From the NCBI RefSeq assembly GCF_004364865.1, contig NZ_SOAU01000001.1, forward strand, positions 2,822,001 through 2,886,000: a stretch of 64,000 nucleotides of DNA. Reading direction: 5' to 3'. The notes beneath the pieces were generated by a model. That model saw only the letters and a program-made list of their open reading frames with translations. It was not told the DNA's origin and did not search any database. Each line of letters opens with the position of its first letter. The stretch's first letter is position 1. Below are positions 1-8,894 of the stretch, piece after piece. Origin of the DNA: Ilumatobacter fluminis. GTDB taxonomy: Bacteria; Actinomycetota; Acidimicrobiia; Acidimicrobiales; Ilumatobacteraceae. The position numbers were made by a program, and so were the translations under genes.

Positions 1-556
1 CGCTCGACGCCTTCACCGAGATCTTGATCAGATCGAAGTCGACGTCGTGGAAGTAGGCGATCTCCTGCTGCGCCGACTCGACCATCGCCTCGGGCGTCGC
101 GCCGCCGTACTTCTCGTAGAGCTTCGGGTCGAGCGAACCGGCGTTGACACCGATGCGGATCGGCAGGTTGCGATCGCGGGCTTCGCTCGCCACGGCCTTG
201 ATGTGCTCGGGCTTGCGGATGTTGCCCGGGTTCAGGCGGAGTCCGTGCACACCGGCTTCCATGGCGGCGAGCGCCATCTTGTACTGGTGGTGGATGTCGG
301 CGATGACCGGGATCGGCGAGCGCGGGACGATCTGGGCGAGGCCTTCGGCCGCCTCGAGCTCGTTGCAGGTACAGCGCACGATGTCGCAGCCGGACGCCGC
401 CAGGGCGTAGATCTGCTGCAGGGTGCCCTCGACGTCGGCGGTCTTGGTCGTCGTCATCGACTGGACGGTGACCGGGGCCATTCCCCCGACGGGCACGTCG
501 CCCACCGAGATCTGTCGCGTCGTCCGTCGCTCGGTCTTCCACTCGTTGACGTCCAT
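1..556 (-). CDS. ispG: 4-hydroxy-3-methylbut-2-en-1-yl diphosphate synthase, N-terminal part
   Basis: This is the first 185 codons of IspG; the C-terminal part lies beyond the window edge. IspG is a 4Fe-4S enzyme of the MEP isoprenoid pathway that makes HMBPP from methylerythritol cyclodiphosphate. The N-terminal TIM-barrel signatures are clear: VTVQSMTTTKT, ASGCDIVRCTC, IPVIADIHHQYK, GVHGLRLNPGNI and PIRIGVNAGSLD. The ATG at 556 gives the normal family N-terminus. The iron-sulfur cysteines would be in the missing half. It is the last gene of the minus-strand series cdsA-dxr-rseP, so two MEP enzymes sit together. A 315-bp repeat-rich gap separates it from the rseP-like gene, so it probably has its own promoter. 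Confidence 0.95.
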   Translation of the reverse strand, partial: MDVNEWKTERRTTRQISVGDVPVGGMAPVTVQSMTTTKTADVEGTLQQIYALAASGCDIVRCTCNELEAAEGLAQIVPRSPIPVIADIHHQYKMALAAMEAGVHGLRLNPGNIRKPEHIKAVASEARDRNLPIRIGVNAGSLDPKLYEKYGGATPEAMVESAQQEIAYFHDVDFDLIKISVKASS

Positions 557-585
557 GCAGGTTCCACGCTATCCCGGGCCACCCC

Positions 586-699
586 GGGTCAGGTGTCGCA
601 GGTGACGCGAGTCGGGTCAGGTGTCGCAGGTGACGGCGAGTCGGGTCAGGTGTCGCAGGTGACGGCGAGTCGGGTCAGGTGTCGCAGGTGACGGCGAGG
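586..699. repeat. Four-copy 28-29 bp tandem repeat
   Basis: Copies start at 586, 614, 643 and 672. Each begins GGGTCAGGTGTCGCAGGTGA, so each contains two CAGGTG hexamers separated by TCG. The first copy lacks one base near its end. The near identity of the copies indicates recent expansion or homogenisation. The array sits 30-143 bp upstream of the ispG start. Confidence 0.9.
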
Positions 700-707
700 A
701 ACGAGCC

Positions 708-806
708 GTTACCGGAGATCACCTGACCCGGGGCGGGTGCGCGAACCCGAGCACTCGAGCCACTTGGTCAACCCCAGGATCCCGGAGTCAGGTGACCGCC
801 GGTAAC
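708..806. repeat. 20-bp inverted repeat with 59-bp loop
   Basis: The left arm (708-727) starts GTTACCGG and ends TCACCTGAC. The right arm (787-806) is its reverse complement except for the three central bases. The arms share the CAGGTG core of the tandem repeat next to it. This could be a paired operator, a long hairpin, or the remnant of a small mobile repeat. Confidence 0.75.
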
Positions 807-871
807 GGGTTCGGCTGCGCCTCACCCGTCACCTCTGGCACCTGACCCGCGGACCTGACCCGCTTGCTCGG

Positions 872-2191
872 CTACAACGGGTTGAACGTGTCGAGGTAGA
901 GGCCGGCGGTGAAGAGGCCGAGGAGGAGGACCATGACGGCCATCGCGAACGGCATCAGCTTGGCGACGTCGGCGTAGTAGCGCTTGCCGCTTCGACCCTC
1001 GCGGATGCGCTCGTAGGTGGCGATCGCAGCGTGCCCACCGTCGAGCGGGAGCAGCGGGAACATGTTGAACACGCCGACGAACACGTTGAGGACCGCGAAC
1101 AGATACATGATGCCGATGATGCCCTCGCTCTCACCGACGTCGTCGCTGATGGCGGTGACGCCGACGAGCGTCGTCGGGCGGGTCTCGAGGTCGTCGTTGG
1201 TGCCGGCGAGGTGGGTGAAGATGTTGATCGGGTTGAGCACCTTGACGGCACCCTTGGTCATCTCCCACGACACCGGGATGATGTCGGTGACGGCGTTGGC
1301 CGCCGCCGACGGGATGTTGTGCTCGATCGTTTCGTAGTACCCGCCCGAGGCGACCCCGACGTACGGCTTGCCGAACAGTGGCGAGTCCTCGTCGGTGTTG
1401 GCCCCCAGCCCGACCGGGATGACGATCATCTCACCGTCGCGCAGTACCTCGAACGCCACGATGTCGGCGGGCTCGTTCGACTGGACGATGCGACCCAGGT
1501 CGGCCGAGCCGGTGACGGTCTCGCCGTCGATCGACACCACGATGTCGCCCTCGAGCAGCCCGGCCTCCATGGCCGGCGTGCCCGCGACGACCTGTGCGAT
1601 CTCGGCACCGTCGCGTTGTTCGAGTTCGCCGTCGATCGCGTAGACGCCGAACAGGAGCACGATCGCGATGAGCATGTGCATGAGCGAGCCCGCCGAGATG
1701 ACGAGCATGCGGCGCGGATAGCTCTTCGACCGGTAGGTGCGGTCTTCGTCTTCGGGGTCGACCTCGTCCATCGAGTTCATGCCGATGATCCGCACGAACG
1801 CTCCGGCGGGGATCGCCCGGATGCCGTACTCGGTCTCACCGCGGCGGAAGCTCCAGAGGCGTGGTCCGAAACCGACGAAGAACTGGGTCGCCTTCATGCC
1901 CGTCCAACGGGCCGTGACGAAGTGGCCGACCTCGTGCAGGAAGATCGCGATCAGCAGCCCGACGGCGAACACGAACCACCAGATGCTGAACAGCGCCAGC
2001 GACCCGATCAGCCCGACGACCAGGGCGATCCCGAGCGCTCCACGCCACCCGCCGACGAGTTCGTCGTCGTCCTTCTCGACGACCGAACCGCCGGCCATGA
2101 CCTCGCTCGCGAGTCGTCCGTGCTGGCGCGGCGCCGGTGCCTCGGGAGGAGGCAGCGGTGGCGGTGGGGGCAGCTGCTGGTCGGTCGTCAT
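872..2191 (-). CDS. rseP: Site-2 intramembrane metalloprotease (RseP/M50 family)
   Basis: A 439-residue membrane zinc protease of the RseP/RasP type, which cuts anti-sigma factors and signal-peptide remnants within the membrane. The sequence has an unusual proline-rich cytosolic N-terminus (residues 7-20), a first membrane segment near 52-85, the HEVGH zinc motif at 86-90, a PDZ domain around 195-270, and a C-terminal NMFPLLPLDGGH motif that supplies the LDG aspartate ligand. It overlaps dxr upstream by four bases (ATGA), which shows translational coupling. The order cdsA-dxr-rseP-ispG is common in bacteria. The gene symbol reflects family membership; actinobacterial members are often called Rip1. 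Confidence 0.93.
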   Translation of the reverse strand: MTTDQQLPPPPPLPPPEAPAPRQHGRLASEVMAGGSVVEKDDDELVGGWRGALGIALVVGLIGSLALFSIWWFVFAVGLLIAIFLHEVGHFVTARWTGMKATQFFVGFGPRLWSFRRGETEYGIRAIPAGAFVRIIGMNSMDEVDPEDEDRTYRSKSYPRRMLVISAGSLMHMLIAIVLLFGVYAIDGELEQRDGAEIAQVVAGTPAMEAGLLEGDIVVSIDGETVTGSADLGRIVQSNEPADIVAFEVLRDGEMIVIPVGLGANTDEDSPLFGKPYVGVASGGYYETIEHNIPSAAANAVTDIIPVSWEMTKGAVKVLNPINIFTHLAGTNDDLETRPTTLVGVTAISDDVGESEGIIGIMYLFAVLNVFVGVFNMFPLLPLDGGHAAIATYERIREGRSGKRYYADVAKLMPFAMAVMVLLLGLFTAGLYLDTFNPL

Positions 2192-3360
2192 GTTCGAGAC
2201 ATCGCTCCGATCGCCGCCTCGGCCCGCCGTCGGGCCGCTGCGTCGGCGTCGATCACGTCGCCCACGGTATCCGGCACGGCACCGTCATGGGTGTCGAGGA
2301 CCGCAGCGGCGACGTCGGCGATCTCCGACCATCTCAGCCGGTTCTCAAGGAATGCGTCGACCGCGACCTCGTTGGCGGCGCTCAACCACGCCGGCGCGGT
2401 ACCTCCGACGCGTCCCGCCTCGTAGGCGAGGCCGAGGCACCGGAAGGTCGTCGTGTCGGGCGGTTCGAAGTCGAGTCGGGACAGCGTCGTCCAGTCGATC
2501 CGGCCGAACGGCGTCCCGATCCGGTCGGGATATCCGAGCGCGTACCCGATCGGCAGCTTCATGTCGGGCATCGACAGTTGCGCGATGGTGGAACCGTCGG
2601 TGAACTCGACCATCGAGTGGACGACCGACTGCGGGTGCACCACCACGTCGATGTCGTCGTAGTCGACGCCGAACAGCTCGTGCGCCTCGATCACCTCGAG
2701 ACCCTTGTTCATGAGGGTGCTCGAGTCGATCGTGATCTTCGGCCCCATCGCCCACGTGGGATGAGCGAGCGCCTGGTCGCGTGTCACGTCGGCGAGTTCG
2801 TCGAGCGTGCGACCACGGAACGGCCCACCGCTCGCGGTGAGGACGATCCGGCCGACCTCGCGATGGCCGTGCTCGAAGCCGACCGAGGAACGCAGGCACT
2901 GGTGGATCGCGCAGTGCTCCGAGTCGACGGGCACCAGCTCGGCACCCGGCGTCGCCCGGAGCGGTTGCACGACCGGTCCGGCGGCGATCAGGCTCTCCTT
3001 GTTGGCGAGGCCGAGTCGTTTGCCGGCTCGCAGGGTCTCGATGGTGACCGGGAGCCCGGCGAACCCGACCACACCGTTGATGACGACGTCGGCGGGTTCG
3101 ATGAGTGCCGTCGGGTCGGAGGACACCTCGATCGACGTGTCGGCCAGTGCGGCAGTCACCTCGGCCCGTGCGGCCTCATCGCCGACCACGACGACCTGCG
3201 GGCGGAACTCGAGCGCCTGCTCGATCACCGTCGACGCCGATGCGCCGACGCTGAGCGCCACGACCTCGTAACGGTCGGCACCTTCGGCCCGCACGACGTC
3301 GAGCGTCTGCGTTCCGATCGAGCCGGACGAGCCGGCGATCGCCACCCGGACGGGTGTCAT
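2188..3360 (-). CDS. dxr: 1-deoxy-D-xylulose 5-phosphate reductoisomerase
   Basis: Dxr is the committed step of the MEP pathway, converting DXP to MEP with NADPH and a divalent metal. At 390 residues it has the family's normal length. An N-terminal Rossmann motif is visible (IAGSSGSIGTQTLDV), followed by GLANKESLIAAG, the metal and substrate region PVDSEHCAIHQ, the flexible loop region containing LTASGGPFRG, and the IDSSTLMNKGLEVIEAH block. The C-terminal four-helix domain is intact. It overlaps the rseP start by four bases and lies 16 bp downstream of cdsA. Confidence 0.97.
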   Translation of the reverse strand: MTPVRVAIAGSSGSIGTQTLDVVRAEGADRYEVVALSVGASASTVIEQALEFRPQVVVVGDEAARAEVTAALADTSIEVSSDPTALIEPADVVINGVVGFAGLPVTIETLRAGKRLGLANKESLIAAGPVVQPLRATPGAELVPVDSEHCAIHQCLRSSVGFEHGHREVGRIVLTASGGPFRGRTLDELADVTRDQALAHPTWAMGPKITIDSSTLMNKGLEVIEAHELFGVDYDDIDVVVHPQSVVHSMVEFTDGSTIAQLSMPDMKLPIGYALGYPDRIGTPFGRIDWTTLSRLDFEPPDTTTFRCLGLAYEAGRVGGTAPAWLSAANEVAVDAFLENRLRWSEIADVAAAVLDTHDGAVPDTVGDVIDADAAARRRAEAAIGAMSRT

Positions 3361-3376
3361 GAGAACCGTCGCCCGG

Positions 3377-4837
3377 TCAGGACGGGACGAACTCGGTCCA
3401 TGGCTCGAGCACCAGCGTCAGGTAGTAGACGCCCGGCAACACGAACAGGAACCCGTCGAACCGGTCGAGCACACCACCGTGGCCCTTGACGATCGTGCCG
3501 AAGTCCTTCACGTCGAGGTTGCGCTTGAACATGCTCTCGACCAGGTCGCCCATCGGGGCGAGGATGGCGATGACGAGGGCCAGCATGAACAGGTCCCAGG
3601 TCGACGACCAGGTGTCGCTGCTGTCGGAGATGCCGACGAACATGAGCACCATGATCGTGAAGAAGGCGCCTCCGACGAGGCCCTCGACCGTCTTGTTGGG
3701 GCTGATCCAACGCCGCAGCGGCGTCCGACCGGCCGCCGATCCGATGAACAGCGCACCGACGTCGTTGGCCACGACACCGAGGGCGAGGAGGAACAAGGTG
3801 TCGGTCCCGCGGTGCTCGGCGCGGCCCATCTCGAACGACGACAGGGCGCTGAAGTCGCGGGTCGAGAGTCGGAGGATGAGGATCGCGAAGGAACCGAGCA
3901 GGCCGATCCAGATGATGCCGAGCGTCGTGATCGACGCATTCGGCATCGGACCGGCTTCGACGCTGCGGGCTCCGACGAAGCTCGCCGAGGTGGCCATGAA
4001 TCCGAACGCCAGCACCAGCGGCAGGGTGCCGACCCCGAGCCAGTACGACGCGATCGGCGCGGCGACACAGGTGAGCACACCCGGCACCAGCGCCGGACGG
4101 TACCCCTTCTCGGCAACCTTGTCGTAGAACTCGACCGCGGCGAGACCGAGCACCAGCACGATCAGTGCTGCCGCAGCACGCGTGTCCCACATGAGCGCTC
4201 CGACGAACGCTGCGGCGAGGACGAGTCCGACGGCGATCGCAGTCGGCATGTCGCGACCCGACGACGGGGGCGCGCCTGCGGACGGGCGAGCAGCAGCGGG
4301 CGGTGGGCCGCCACGACGTCGGCGCCCCGTATCGGGTGGGCGCCTCGGCATGCCCGACGGGTCGGTGCCGATCGTGATGCGGCTCGGCTCGGGAGCGATC
4401 GCCTCGGACTCCCCCGTCACGCGGCGGTTCTGTCCGGAGACGGGCGGTTCGACGGCCGGCTGACGGCCGGTGTCGCGGGCGTCGGTGACCCGACGCTGCG
4501 CCGTCACCTCGCCGGACGGATCGGCGGCCGGCGTGTCGGGCAGCGGTGTGTCGTCTTTCCAGACCGGCGCGTCGGACGAGAACGACGACCACACGTCGAG
4601 TTCCTCGTCGTGTTCGGCTGCTTCGGTGCCACCCGTCGCGTCGAAACGCGGGATCTCGCCCGTCGGGGGCTCGGTCCAGTGCGGCAACGTCCCGGTGTCG
4701 CTGTCGCCGAACGAGATCGGTTCGTCAGCGGGCAGCTCGGCCATGTTCTGGGTCGGCTCGGCGTCGTCGAACAGTGACCCGTACTCGCTGAAGTCGTCCT
4801 CGTCGCGGCGTCGCTCGCGCCACTGGTCGTCACTCAT
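3377..4837 (-). CDS. cdsA: Phosphatidate cytidylyltransferase with long disordered N-terminus
   Basis: CdsA makes CDP-diacylglycerol from phosphatidate and CTP for phospholipid synthesis at the membrane. The C-terminal ~290 residues form the polytopic enzyme, ending with SPNKTVEGLVGGAF and the signature VKGHGGVLDRFDGFLFV. The N-terminal ~190 residues are hydrophilic, rich in acidic, Pro and Arg residues, and have no recognisable fold; the total of 486 residues is well above the usual 270-300. The ATG at 4837 follows an AAAGGA ribosome site, which supports the long form. Similar extensions occur in other actinobacterial CdsA proteins and may be regulatory. Confidence 0.93.
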   Translation of the reverse strand: MSDDQWRERRRDEDDFSEYGSLFDDAEPTQNMAELPADEPISFGDSDTGTLPHWTEPPTGEIPRFDATGGTEAAEHDEELDVWSSFSSDAPVWKDDTPLPDTPAADPSGEVTAQRRVTDARDTGRQPAVEPPVSGQNRRVTGESEAIAPEPSRITIGTDPSGMPRRPPDTGRRRRGGPPPAAARPSAGAPPSSGRDMPTAIAVGLVLAAAFVGALMWDTRAAAALIVLVLGLAAVEFYDKVAEKGYRPALVPGVLTCVAAPIASYWLGVGTLPLVLAFGFMATSASFVGARSVEAGPMPNASITTLGIIWIGLLGSFAILILRLSTRDFSALSSFEMGRAEHRGTDTLFLLALGVVANDVGALFIGSAAGRTPLRRWISPNKTVEGLVGGAFFTIMVLMFVGISDSSDTWSSTWDLFMLALVIAILAPMGDLVESMFKRNLDVKDFGTIVKGHGGVLDRFDGFLFVLPGVYYLTLVLEPWTEFVPS

Positions 4838-4909
4838 CGGTGTCCTTTCCCCTGTTGCGTGTTGGCTCGTCGTGCTGATCGGCGCGCCGCTGGTGCGGCA
4901 GCCGGCCGA

Positions 4910-5467
4910 TCAGACCTCGAGCAGCTCTGCTTCCTTGCGTCCGAGCGCGGCGTCGATCTTGTCGACGTGCTCGTGGGTGATCTTCTCGAGTTCTTTCTCG
5001 GCACGGTCGAGCTCGTCTTCGGAGATCTCGCCGTCGTTCTGGAACCCCTCGAGCGTCTTGCGTGCGTCGCGCCGCAGGTTGCGAACGGCGATGCGTCCGT
5101 CCTCGGCCATGTTCTTGACGACCTTGACGTAGTCGCGGCGACGCTCTTCGGTGAGTGGGGGGAAGTTGAGACGGATCACCACACCGTCGTTGTTGGGTGC
5201 CACGCCGAGGTCGCTGTCGCGGATCGCCTTCTCGATGGCGCCGAGCGAGTTGCGGTCGTGGGGCTTCACCATCAGCATCCGGGCCTCGGGCACCTGGATG
5301 GCAGCGAGCTGCTGCAGCGGCACCGGGGCGCCGTAGTACTCGACGCTGAGTCGCTCGACCAGTGCGGGAGCGGCTCGACCGGTGCGAATGGTGGAGAACT
5401 GTGTCTGGACGTGCTCGACGGCCTTGTCCATCTTGTCCATGGCATCGAGCAGGGTTTCTTCGGTCAC
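4910..5467 (-). CDS. frr: Ribosome recycling factor
   Basis: RRF splits post-termination ribosomes together with EF-G. The GTG start at 5467 gives 185 residues, exactly the usual size, beginning VTEETLLDAMDKMDKAVEHV; the longer upstream reading frame is basic and nonsensical. Conserved blocks include RTGRAAPALVERL, VEYYGAPVPLQQLA, and the C-terminal ERRRDYVKVVKNMAEDGRIAVRNLRRDA helix region. It lies between a DUF5684-like membrane gene and cdsA in the standard translation/lipid gene string. Confidence 0.96.
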   Translation of the reverse strand: MTEETLLDAMDKMDKAVEHVQTQFSTIRTGRAAPALVERLSVEYYGAPVPLQQLAAIQVPEARMLMVKPHDRNSLGAIEKAIRDSDLGVAPNNDGVVIRLNFPPLTEERRRDYVKVVKNMAEDGRIAVRNLRRDARKTLEGFQNDGEISEDELDRAEKELEKITHEHVDKIDAALGRKEAELLEV

Positions 5468-5537
5468 GAGCCCAGCGTAACCCTGCGATCGCCTCGTGCG
5501 GGAGATGCCCCGCATGAAGCGATCGCAGCAGTCGCGA

Positions 5538-5990
5538 TCAGGCCGACGGCGGCGGAGGCGGCGGCGGCGTCGAACCCGGCATCGGTGGCGGCGGCGGGGG
5601 CGAGCCCATCTGGGCCGGGGTGCCACCCGGGCCGACGTAGCGAGCGTCGCCGAAGCCGAGGATCAGCATGAAGATGAAGCCGAGGAAGATCAGGCCCACG
5701 CCGAAGCCGGTGCCCTTCCCGAAGCTCTTGGCGAGGTCGAGCGCCACGATGATCCAGATGATGAAGTTGACGAACGGGATGAAGAACAGGATCAGCCACC
5801 AGCCGGGCCGACCCACGATCTTCAGCAACGTGTACACGTTGTAGAACGGGATGATCGACTTCCATCCCTCTTCGCCGGCCTTCGTGAAGACCTTCCAGAA
5901 TCCGACGATGCCGAGGACGATCAACGCCAGATAGATGACGATGATGAACCCCGCGCCGGCGGAATCGCTCGATGATGCCAACAGGCTCAT
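5538..5990 (-). CDS. Small membrane protein, DUF5684-like
   Basis: A 150-residue membrane protein of unknown function. The start at 5990 follows a GGGAGG ribosome site nine bases upstream. A first helix (about residues 12-30) is followed by the motif WKVFTKAGEEGWKSIIPFYN, then KIVGRPGWWLILFFIPFVN with two more helices, and a Pro-rich cytosolic tail (PPPPPP). This matches the DUF5684 family as I recall it. It is inserted between pyrH and frr, which are usually adjacent, so it is a lineage-specific addition to a conserved string. No enzymatic role can be deduced. Confidence 0.8.
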   Translation of the reverse strand: MSLLASSSDSAGAGFIIVIYLALIVLGIVGFWKVFTKAGEEGWKSIIPFYNVYTLLKIVGRPGWWLILFFIPFVNFIIWIIVALDLAKSFGKGTGFGVGLIFLGFIFMLILGFGDARYVGPGGTPAQMGSPPPPPPMPGSTPPPPPPPSA

Positions 5991-6078
5991 TGCACTACCT
6001 CCCAAGTCGGGGACGTCCGCCGCCCCCACGACCAGGAAGTGTTGCACGCTGCGGCCGTCCGACCGCGGATAATCGCCG

Positions 6079-6819
6079 CTACTGGACGATGGTGCCGACC
6101 TGACCACCGGTCAGGATCTGGCGGAGTGCTCCCGGCGCCGACATGTCGAACACCACGATCGGGATCCCGTTCTCCTTGCAGAACGTCACGGCGGTGGCAT
6201 CCATCACCTTGAGTTCTTTGGAGATGACCTCGGAGTAGCCGACCGTCTCGTACTTCTTCGCGTCGGGGTTCGTGCGCGGGTCGGCGTCGTAGACGCCGTC
6301 GACGCCGGAGTGGGTGCCTTTGACGAGCGCGTCGGCTTCGATCTCGGCGGCGCGCAGCGCGGCGGCGGTGTCGGTGGTGAAGAACGGGTTGCCGGTACCG
6401 GCGGCGAAGATGACGACCCGGCCCTTCTCGAGGTGGCGGACCGCACGACGGCGAATGTACGCCTCGGCGATCCGGGGCATCTCGATCGCCGACTGCACCC
6501 GCGTCGGCTGCCCCTTGCGCTCGAGCGCGTCCTGGAGGGCCAGCGCGTTCATCACGGTGCCGAGCATGCCGATGTGATCGGACTGGGTGGCGTCCATGCC
6601 CTCGAGCGATCCGGTTCGGCCGCGCCACCAGTTGCCGCCACCGACCACGACCGCGACGTCGACGCCGAGACCCTGGCGGAGCTCGATGATGTCATCGGCG
6701 GTGTGGTCGAGCGTCGCTCCGTCGAGGCCCTTGCCGGATGGTCCGGCGAGCGCCTCGCCGGACGGCTTGAACACGATCCGTTTCCATCGAACTTCGGACC
6801 CGGACGTCTCAGCACTCAC
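6079..6819 (-). CDS. pyrH: UMP kinase
   Basis: PyrH phosphorylates UMP to UDP in pyrimidine nucleotide synthesis. The 246-residue amino-acid-kinase fold shows KPSGEALAG near the N-terminus, VVVGGGNWWRG, the bacterial-specific DHIGMLGTVMNALALQDAL, RVVIFAAGTGNPFFTTDTAAALRA, and VYDADPRTNPDAKKYE. The usual FKLSGE lysine motif is present as FKPSGE. It starts with GTG at 6819, in the order tsf-pyrH-(DUF5684)-frr. A strong hairpin lies between tsf and this gene, so it may be transcribed separately from tsf. Confidence 0.96.
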   Translation of the reverse strand: MSAETSGSEVRWKRIVFKPSGEALAGPSGKGLDGATLDHTADDIIELRQGLGVDVAVVVGGGNWWRGRTGSLEGMDATQSDHIGMLGTVMNALALQDALERKGQPTRVQSAIEMPRIAEAYIRRRAVRHLEKGRVVIFAAGTGNPFFTTDTAAALRAAEIEADALVKGTHSGVDGVYDADPRTNPDAKKYETVGYSEVISKELKVMDATAVTFCKENGIPIVVFDMSAPGALRQILTGGQVGTIVQ

Positions 6820-6900
6820 AAGCCCCCAGTCTGTCAGACGCAGCCCCCCACTCCCCCATCACCGAACGAATGGGGTCGGATACGTCTCGTCGCCCGGACG

Positions 6901-6934
6901 CGAAACGACCGGCCCCGAAGGGCCGGTCGTTTCG
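6901..6934 (-). terminator. Strong hairpin downstream of tsf
   Basis: A perfect 15-bp stem (CGAAACGACCGGCCC and its complement) closes a CGAA tetraloop, 23 bp past the tsf stop on the minus strand. No clear U-tract follows, which is usual for terminators in high-G+C actinobacteria. It probably ends or attenuates the rpsB-tsf transcript before pyrH. Confidence 0.8.
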
Positions 6935-6956
6935 GTTCGATCGCTCAGACGTTGCG

Positions 6957-7745
6957 TCAGCCGATTTCGGTTTGGTGGAAGCGGATGATCGACGCGTCGC
7001 CGATGATCTGCTGGACGCTCTGCTTGTCGTCCTTGGCGTACGGCTGCTCGAGGAGGCAGATGTCCTTGAAGAAGCCGTTGAGGCGACCCTCGACGATCTT
7101 CGGCACGGCCTGCTCGGGCTTGCCCTCGTTGATCGTGATCTGCTCGAGCGTGGCACGCTCGGCCTCGACCACGTCGGCCGGGACCTCGTCGCGCGTCAGG
7201 TACTTCGGACGGGCGAAGGCGATGTGGACGGCGACGTCGTGGGCGAGCTCGTCGGACGCACCCGACATCTCGACCAGGACACCGTTGACGCCACGGCCAC
7301 CCTGGACGTGCTCGTAGTGACCGATGGTGTTGCCGTCGGCGGCGGCGAACTGGACGACGTCGCCCAGCTCGATCTTCTCCTTGAGCGTGATCTTCAGCTC
7401 TTCGAGCTCGGCGGAACGCTCGGCGATCGCGTCGGCGCCCTTGGCCATGACCAGGTCGACGAGGGCATCGGCCTCGTCCTTGAACTGATCGGAGCCGGCG
7501 ACGAAGTCGGTCTCGCTCTTGAGCTGGACGATCGCGCCGACGTTGCCGTCGACCTTGATCGCCACGAGGCCCTGGTTGTTGTCGCGGTCGTCGCGCTTGG
7601 CGCTCGCCGCGAGCCCCTTCTCACGGAGGAACTGCTTGGCGGCTTCCATGTCGCCGTCGTTCTCCTGGAGGGCCTTCTTGCAGTCCATCATGCCGGCGCC
7701 GGTGCTCTCGCGCAGGGCCTTCACGTCTTGGGCGGTGAATGACAT
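6957..7745 (-). CDS. tsf: Elongation factor Ts
   Basis: EF-Ts is the nucleotide exchange factor for EF-Tu. The 262-residue protein starts at ATG 7745 behind an AAGGA site. The N-terminal UBA-like domain reads AQDVKALRESTGAGMMDCKK, followed by the TDFVAGSDQF core motif (family TDFVARNxxF) and IAFARPKYLTRDEVPADVV. The C-terminus EQPYAKDDKQSVQQII is typical. It lies 46 bp downstream of rpsB, the standard pair. Confidence 0.97.
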   Translation of the reverse strand: MSFTAQDVKALRESTGAGMMDCKKALQENDGDMEAAKQFLREKGLAASAKRDDRDNNQGLVAIKVDGNVGAIVQLKSETDFVAGSDQFKDEADALVDLVMAKGADAIAERSAELEELKITLKEKIELGDVVQFAAADGNTIGHYEHVQGGRGVNGVLVEMSGASDELAHDVAVHIAFARPKYLTRDEVPADVVEAERATLEQITINEGKPEQAVPKIVEGRLNGFFKDICLLEQPYAKDDKQSVQQIIGDASIIRFHQTEIG

Positions 7746-7791
7746 CGCTGGTGTCCTTCTGGATCGAATTCGGTTGGGGGTCGGGGGTGCG

Positions 7792-8769
7792 TCAGGCCTG
7801 CTCGTCGGCGGCGGGCGCCTCGGCAGCTGCTTCGGGAGCCGAGCCGTCGGGCTGCGGCGTCGCGGTCGCCTGGTCGTCGGCGGCGTCGACCGGCGCGGCC
7901 TCGGCGGCGGGCTCATCGGCCGGCTTCGACTTGCTGGCGGCGAGGCGGGCCTCGCGCTCCTGCTGTGCACGCGCCGCGGCGTTGCGGGCGTCGGCCTGCG
8001 CCTGGGCGAAGGCGGCCTCTTCCTCGGGGCTGCGCTCGGGCTTGGCGGCGGCCTCGGGCTCACCGGCGGCCTTCGGGCGACGCGAGGCGATGTAGCGGCC
8101 CTCTTCGACGGCGGCGGCGATCGTCTCGATCAGGAGGCTGTTGGCGCGAATGGCGTCGTCGTTGCCCGGGATCGGGTACTGCACGACGTCGGGGTCGACG
8201 TTGGTGTCGACGACGGCGACGACGGGGATGCCGAGCTTGTTCGCCTCGGTGACGGCGATGTGCTCCTTCTTGGTGTCGACGACGAAGATCGCGTCGGGCG
8301 CCTTCTTCATGTCGCGGAGACCGCCGAGGTTGCGCTGGAGCTTGGTGAGCTCACGATCGAGCATCAGCGCTTCCTTCTTGATCATGGCGTCGAACTCACC
8401 CGAGGCCTTCATGCGCTCGTACTCGAGCATCTTGTTGACGCGCTTCGAGATCGTCTCGAAGTTGGTGAGCATGCCACCGAGCCAGCGCTCGTTGACGTAC
8501 GGCATGCCGACCTTGAGGGCGAAGCTCTGGATCGGGTCCTGGGCCTGCTTCTTGGTGCCGACGAAGAGGATCGTGCCACCGTCGGCGACGAGGTCGCGGA
8601 CGAAGCCGTAAGCCGACTCGACCCGGGTCAGGGTCTGCTCGAGGTCGATGATGTAGATGCCGTTGCGCTCACCGAAGATGAAGCGACGCATCTTGGGGTT
8701 CCAACGACGGGTCTGGTGACCGAAGTGGACACCCGCTTCGAGCATCTGGCGCATGCTGATGACAGCCAT
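7792..8769 (-). CDS. rpsB: Ribosomal protein uS2 with Ala/Glu/Pro-rich tail
   Basis: Small-subunit protein S2. The start at 8769 ([20 protein letters not shown]) follows an AAGGAG site. The S2 core continues with [45 protein letters not shown] and [15 protein letters not shown]. After about residue 240 a low-complexity tail of roughly 85 residues follows, rich in Ala, Glu and Pro and ending [11 protein letters not shown], making 325 residues in all against about 240-260 typically. Such tails are seen in some actinobacteria. It is the first gene of the rpsB-tsf transcript. Confidence 0.96.
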   Translation of the reverse strand: MAVISMRQMLEAGVHFGHQTRRWNPKMRRFIFGERNGIYIIDLEQTLTRVESAYGFVRDLVADGGTILFVGTKKQAQDPIQSFALKVGMPYVNERWLGGMLTNFETISKRVNKMLEYERMKASGEFDAMIKKEALMLDRELTKLQRNLGGLRDMKKAPDAIFVVDTKKEHIAVTEANKLGIPVVAVVDTNVDPDVVQYPIPGNDDAIRANSLLIETIAAAVEEGRYIASRRPKAAGEPEAAAKPERSPEEEAAFAQAQADARNAAARAQQEREARLAASKSKPADEPAAEAAPVDAADDQATATPQPDGSAPEAAAEAPAADEQA

Positions 8770-8894
8770 GGGATTTTCTCCTTGTTGCGGTTCCTGGGCC
8801 TTCTCCTGGCGCCGCAGCGACCGCTCTGTCGGAGAAGGTGATGTGTATTCGGGGGTATGGGTCGGACCGGTTCGCACCGGACCGACGCACCAGA

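Larger units (their letters stand above)
557..871. other. Gene-free spacer upstream of ispG, rich in CAGGTG repeats
   Basis: No coding region is convincing in these 315 bases. The spacer holds a fourfold 28-29 bp tandem repeat (586-699), a long inverted repeat (708-727 with 787-806) and further copies of CACCTGACCC near 836-864. The CAGGTG core recurs throughout in both orientations. It lies directly upstream of ispG on the minus strand, so the repeats could be operator sites or part of the ispG leader. Confidence 0.7.

Noticed and set aside
4910..5626. A longer frr start giving 238 residues
   Set aside because: The extra 53 residues are Arg-rich and overlap the upstream gene's Pro-coding end; the GTG at 5467 gives the exact family length.
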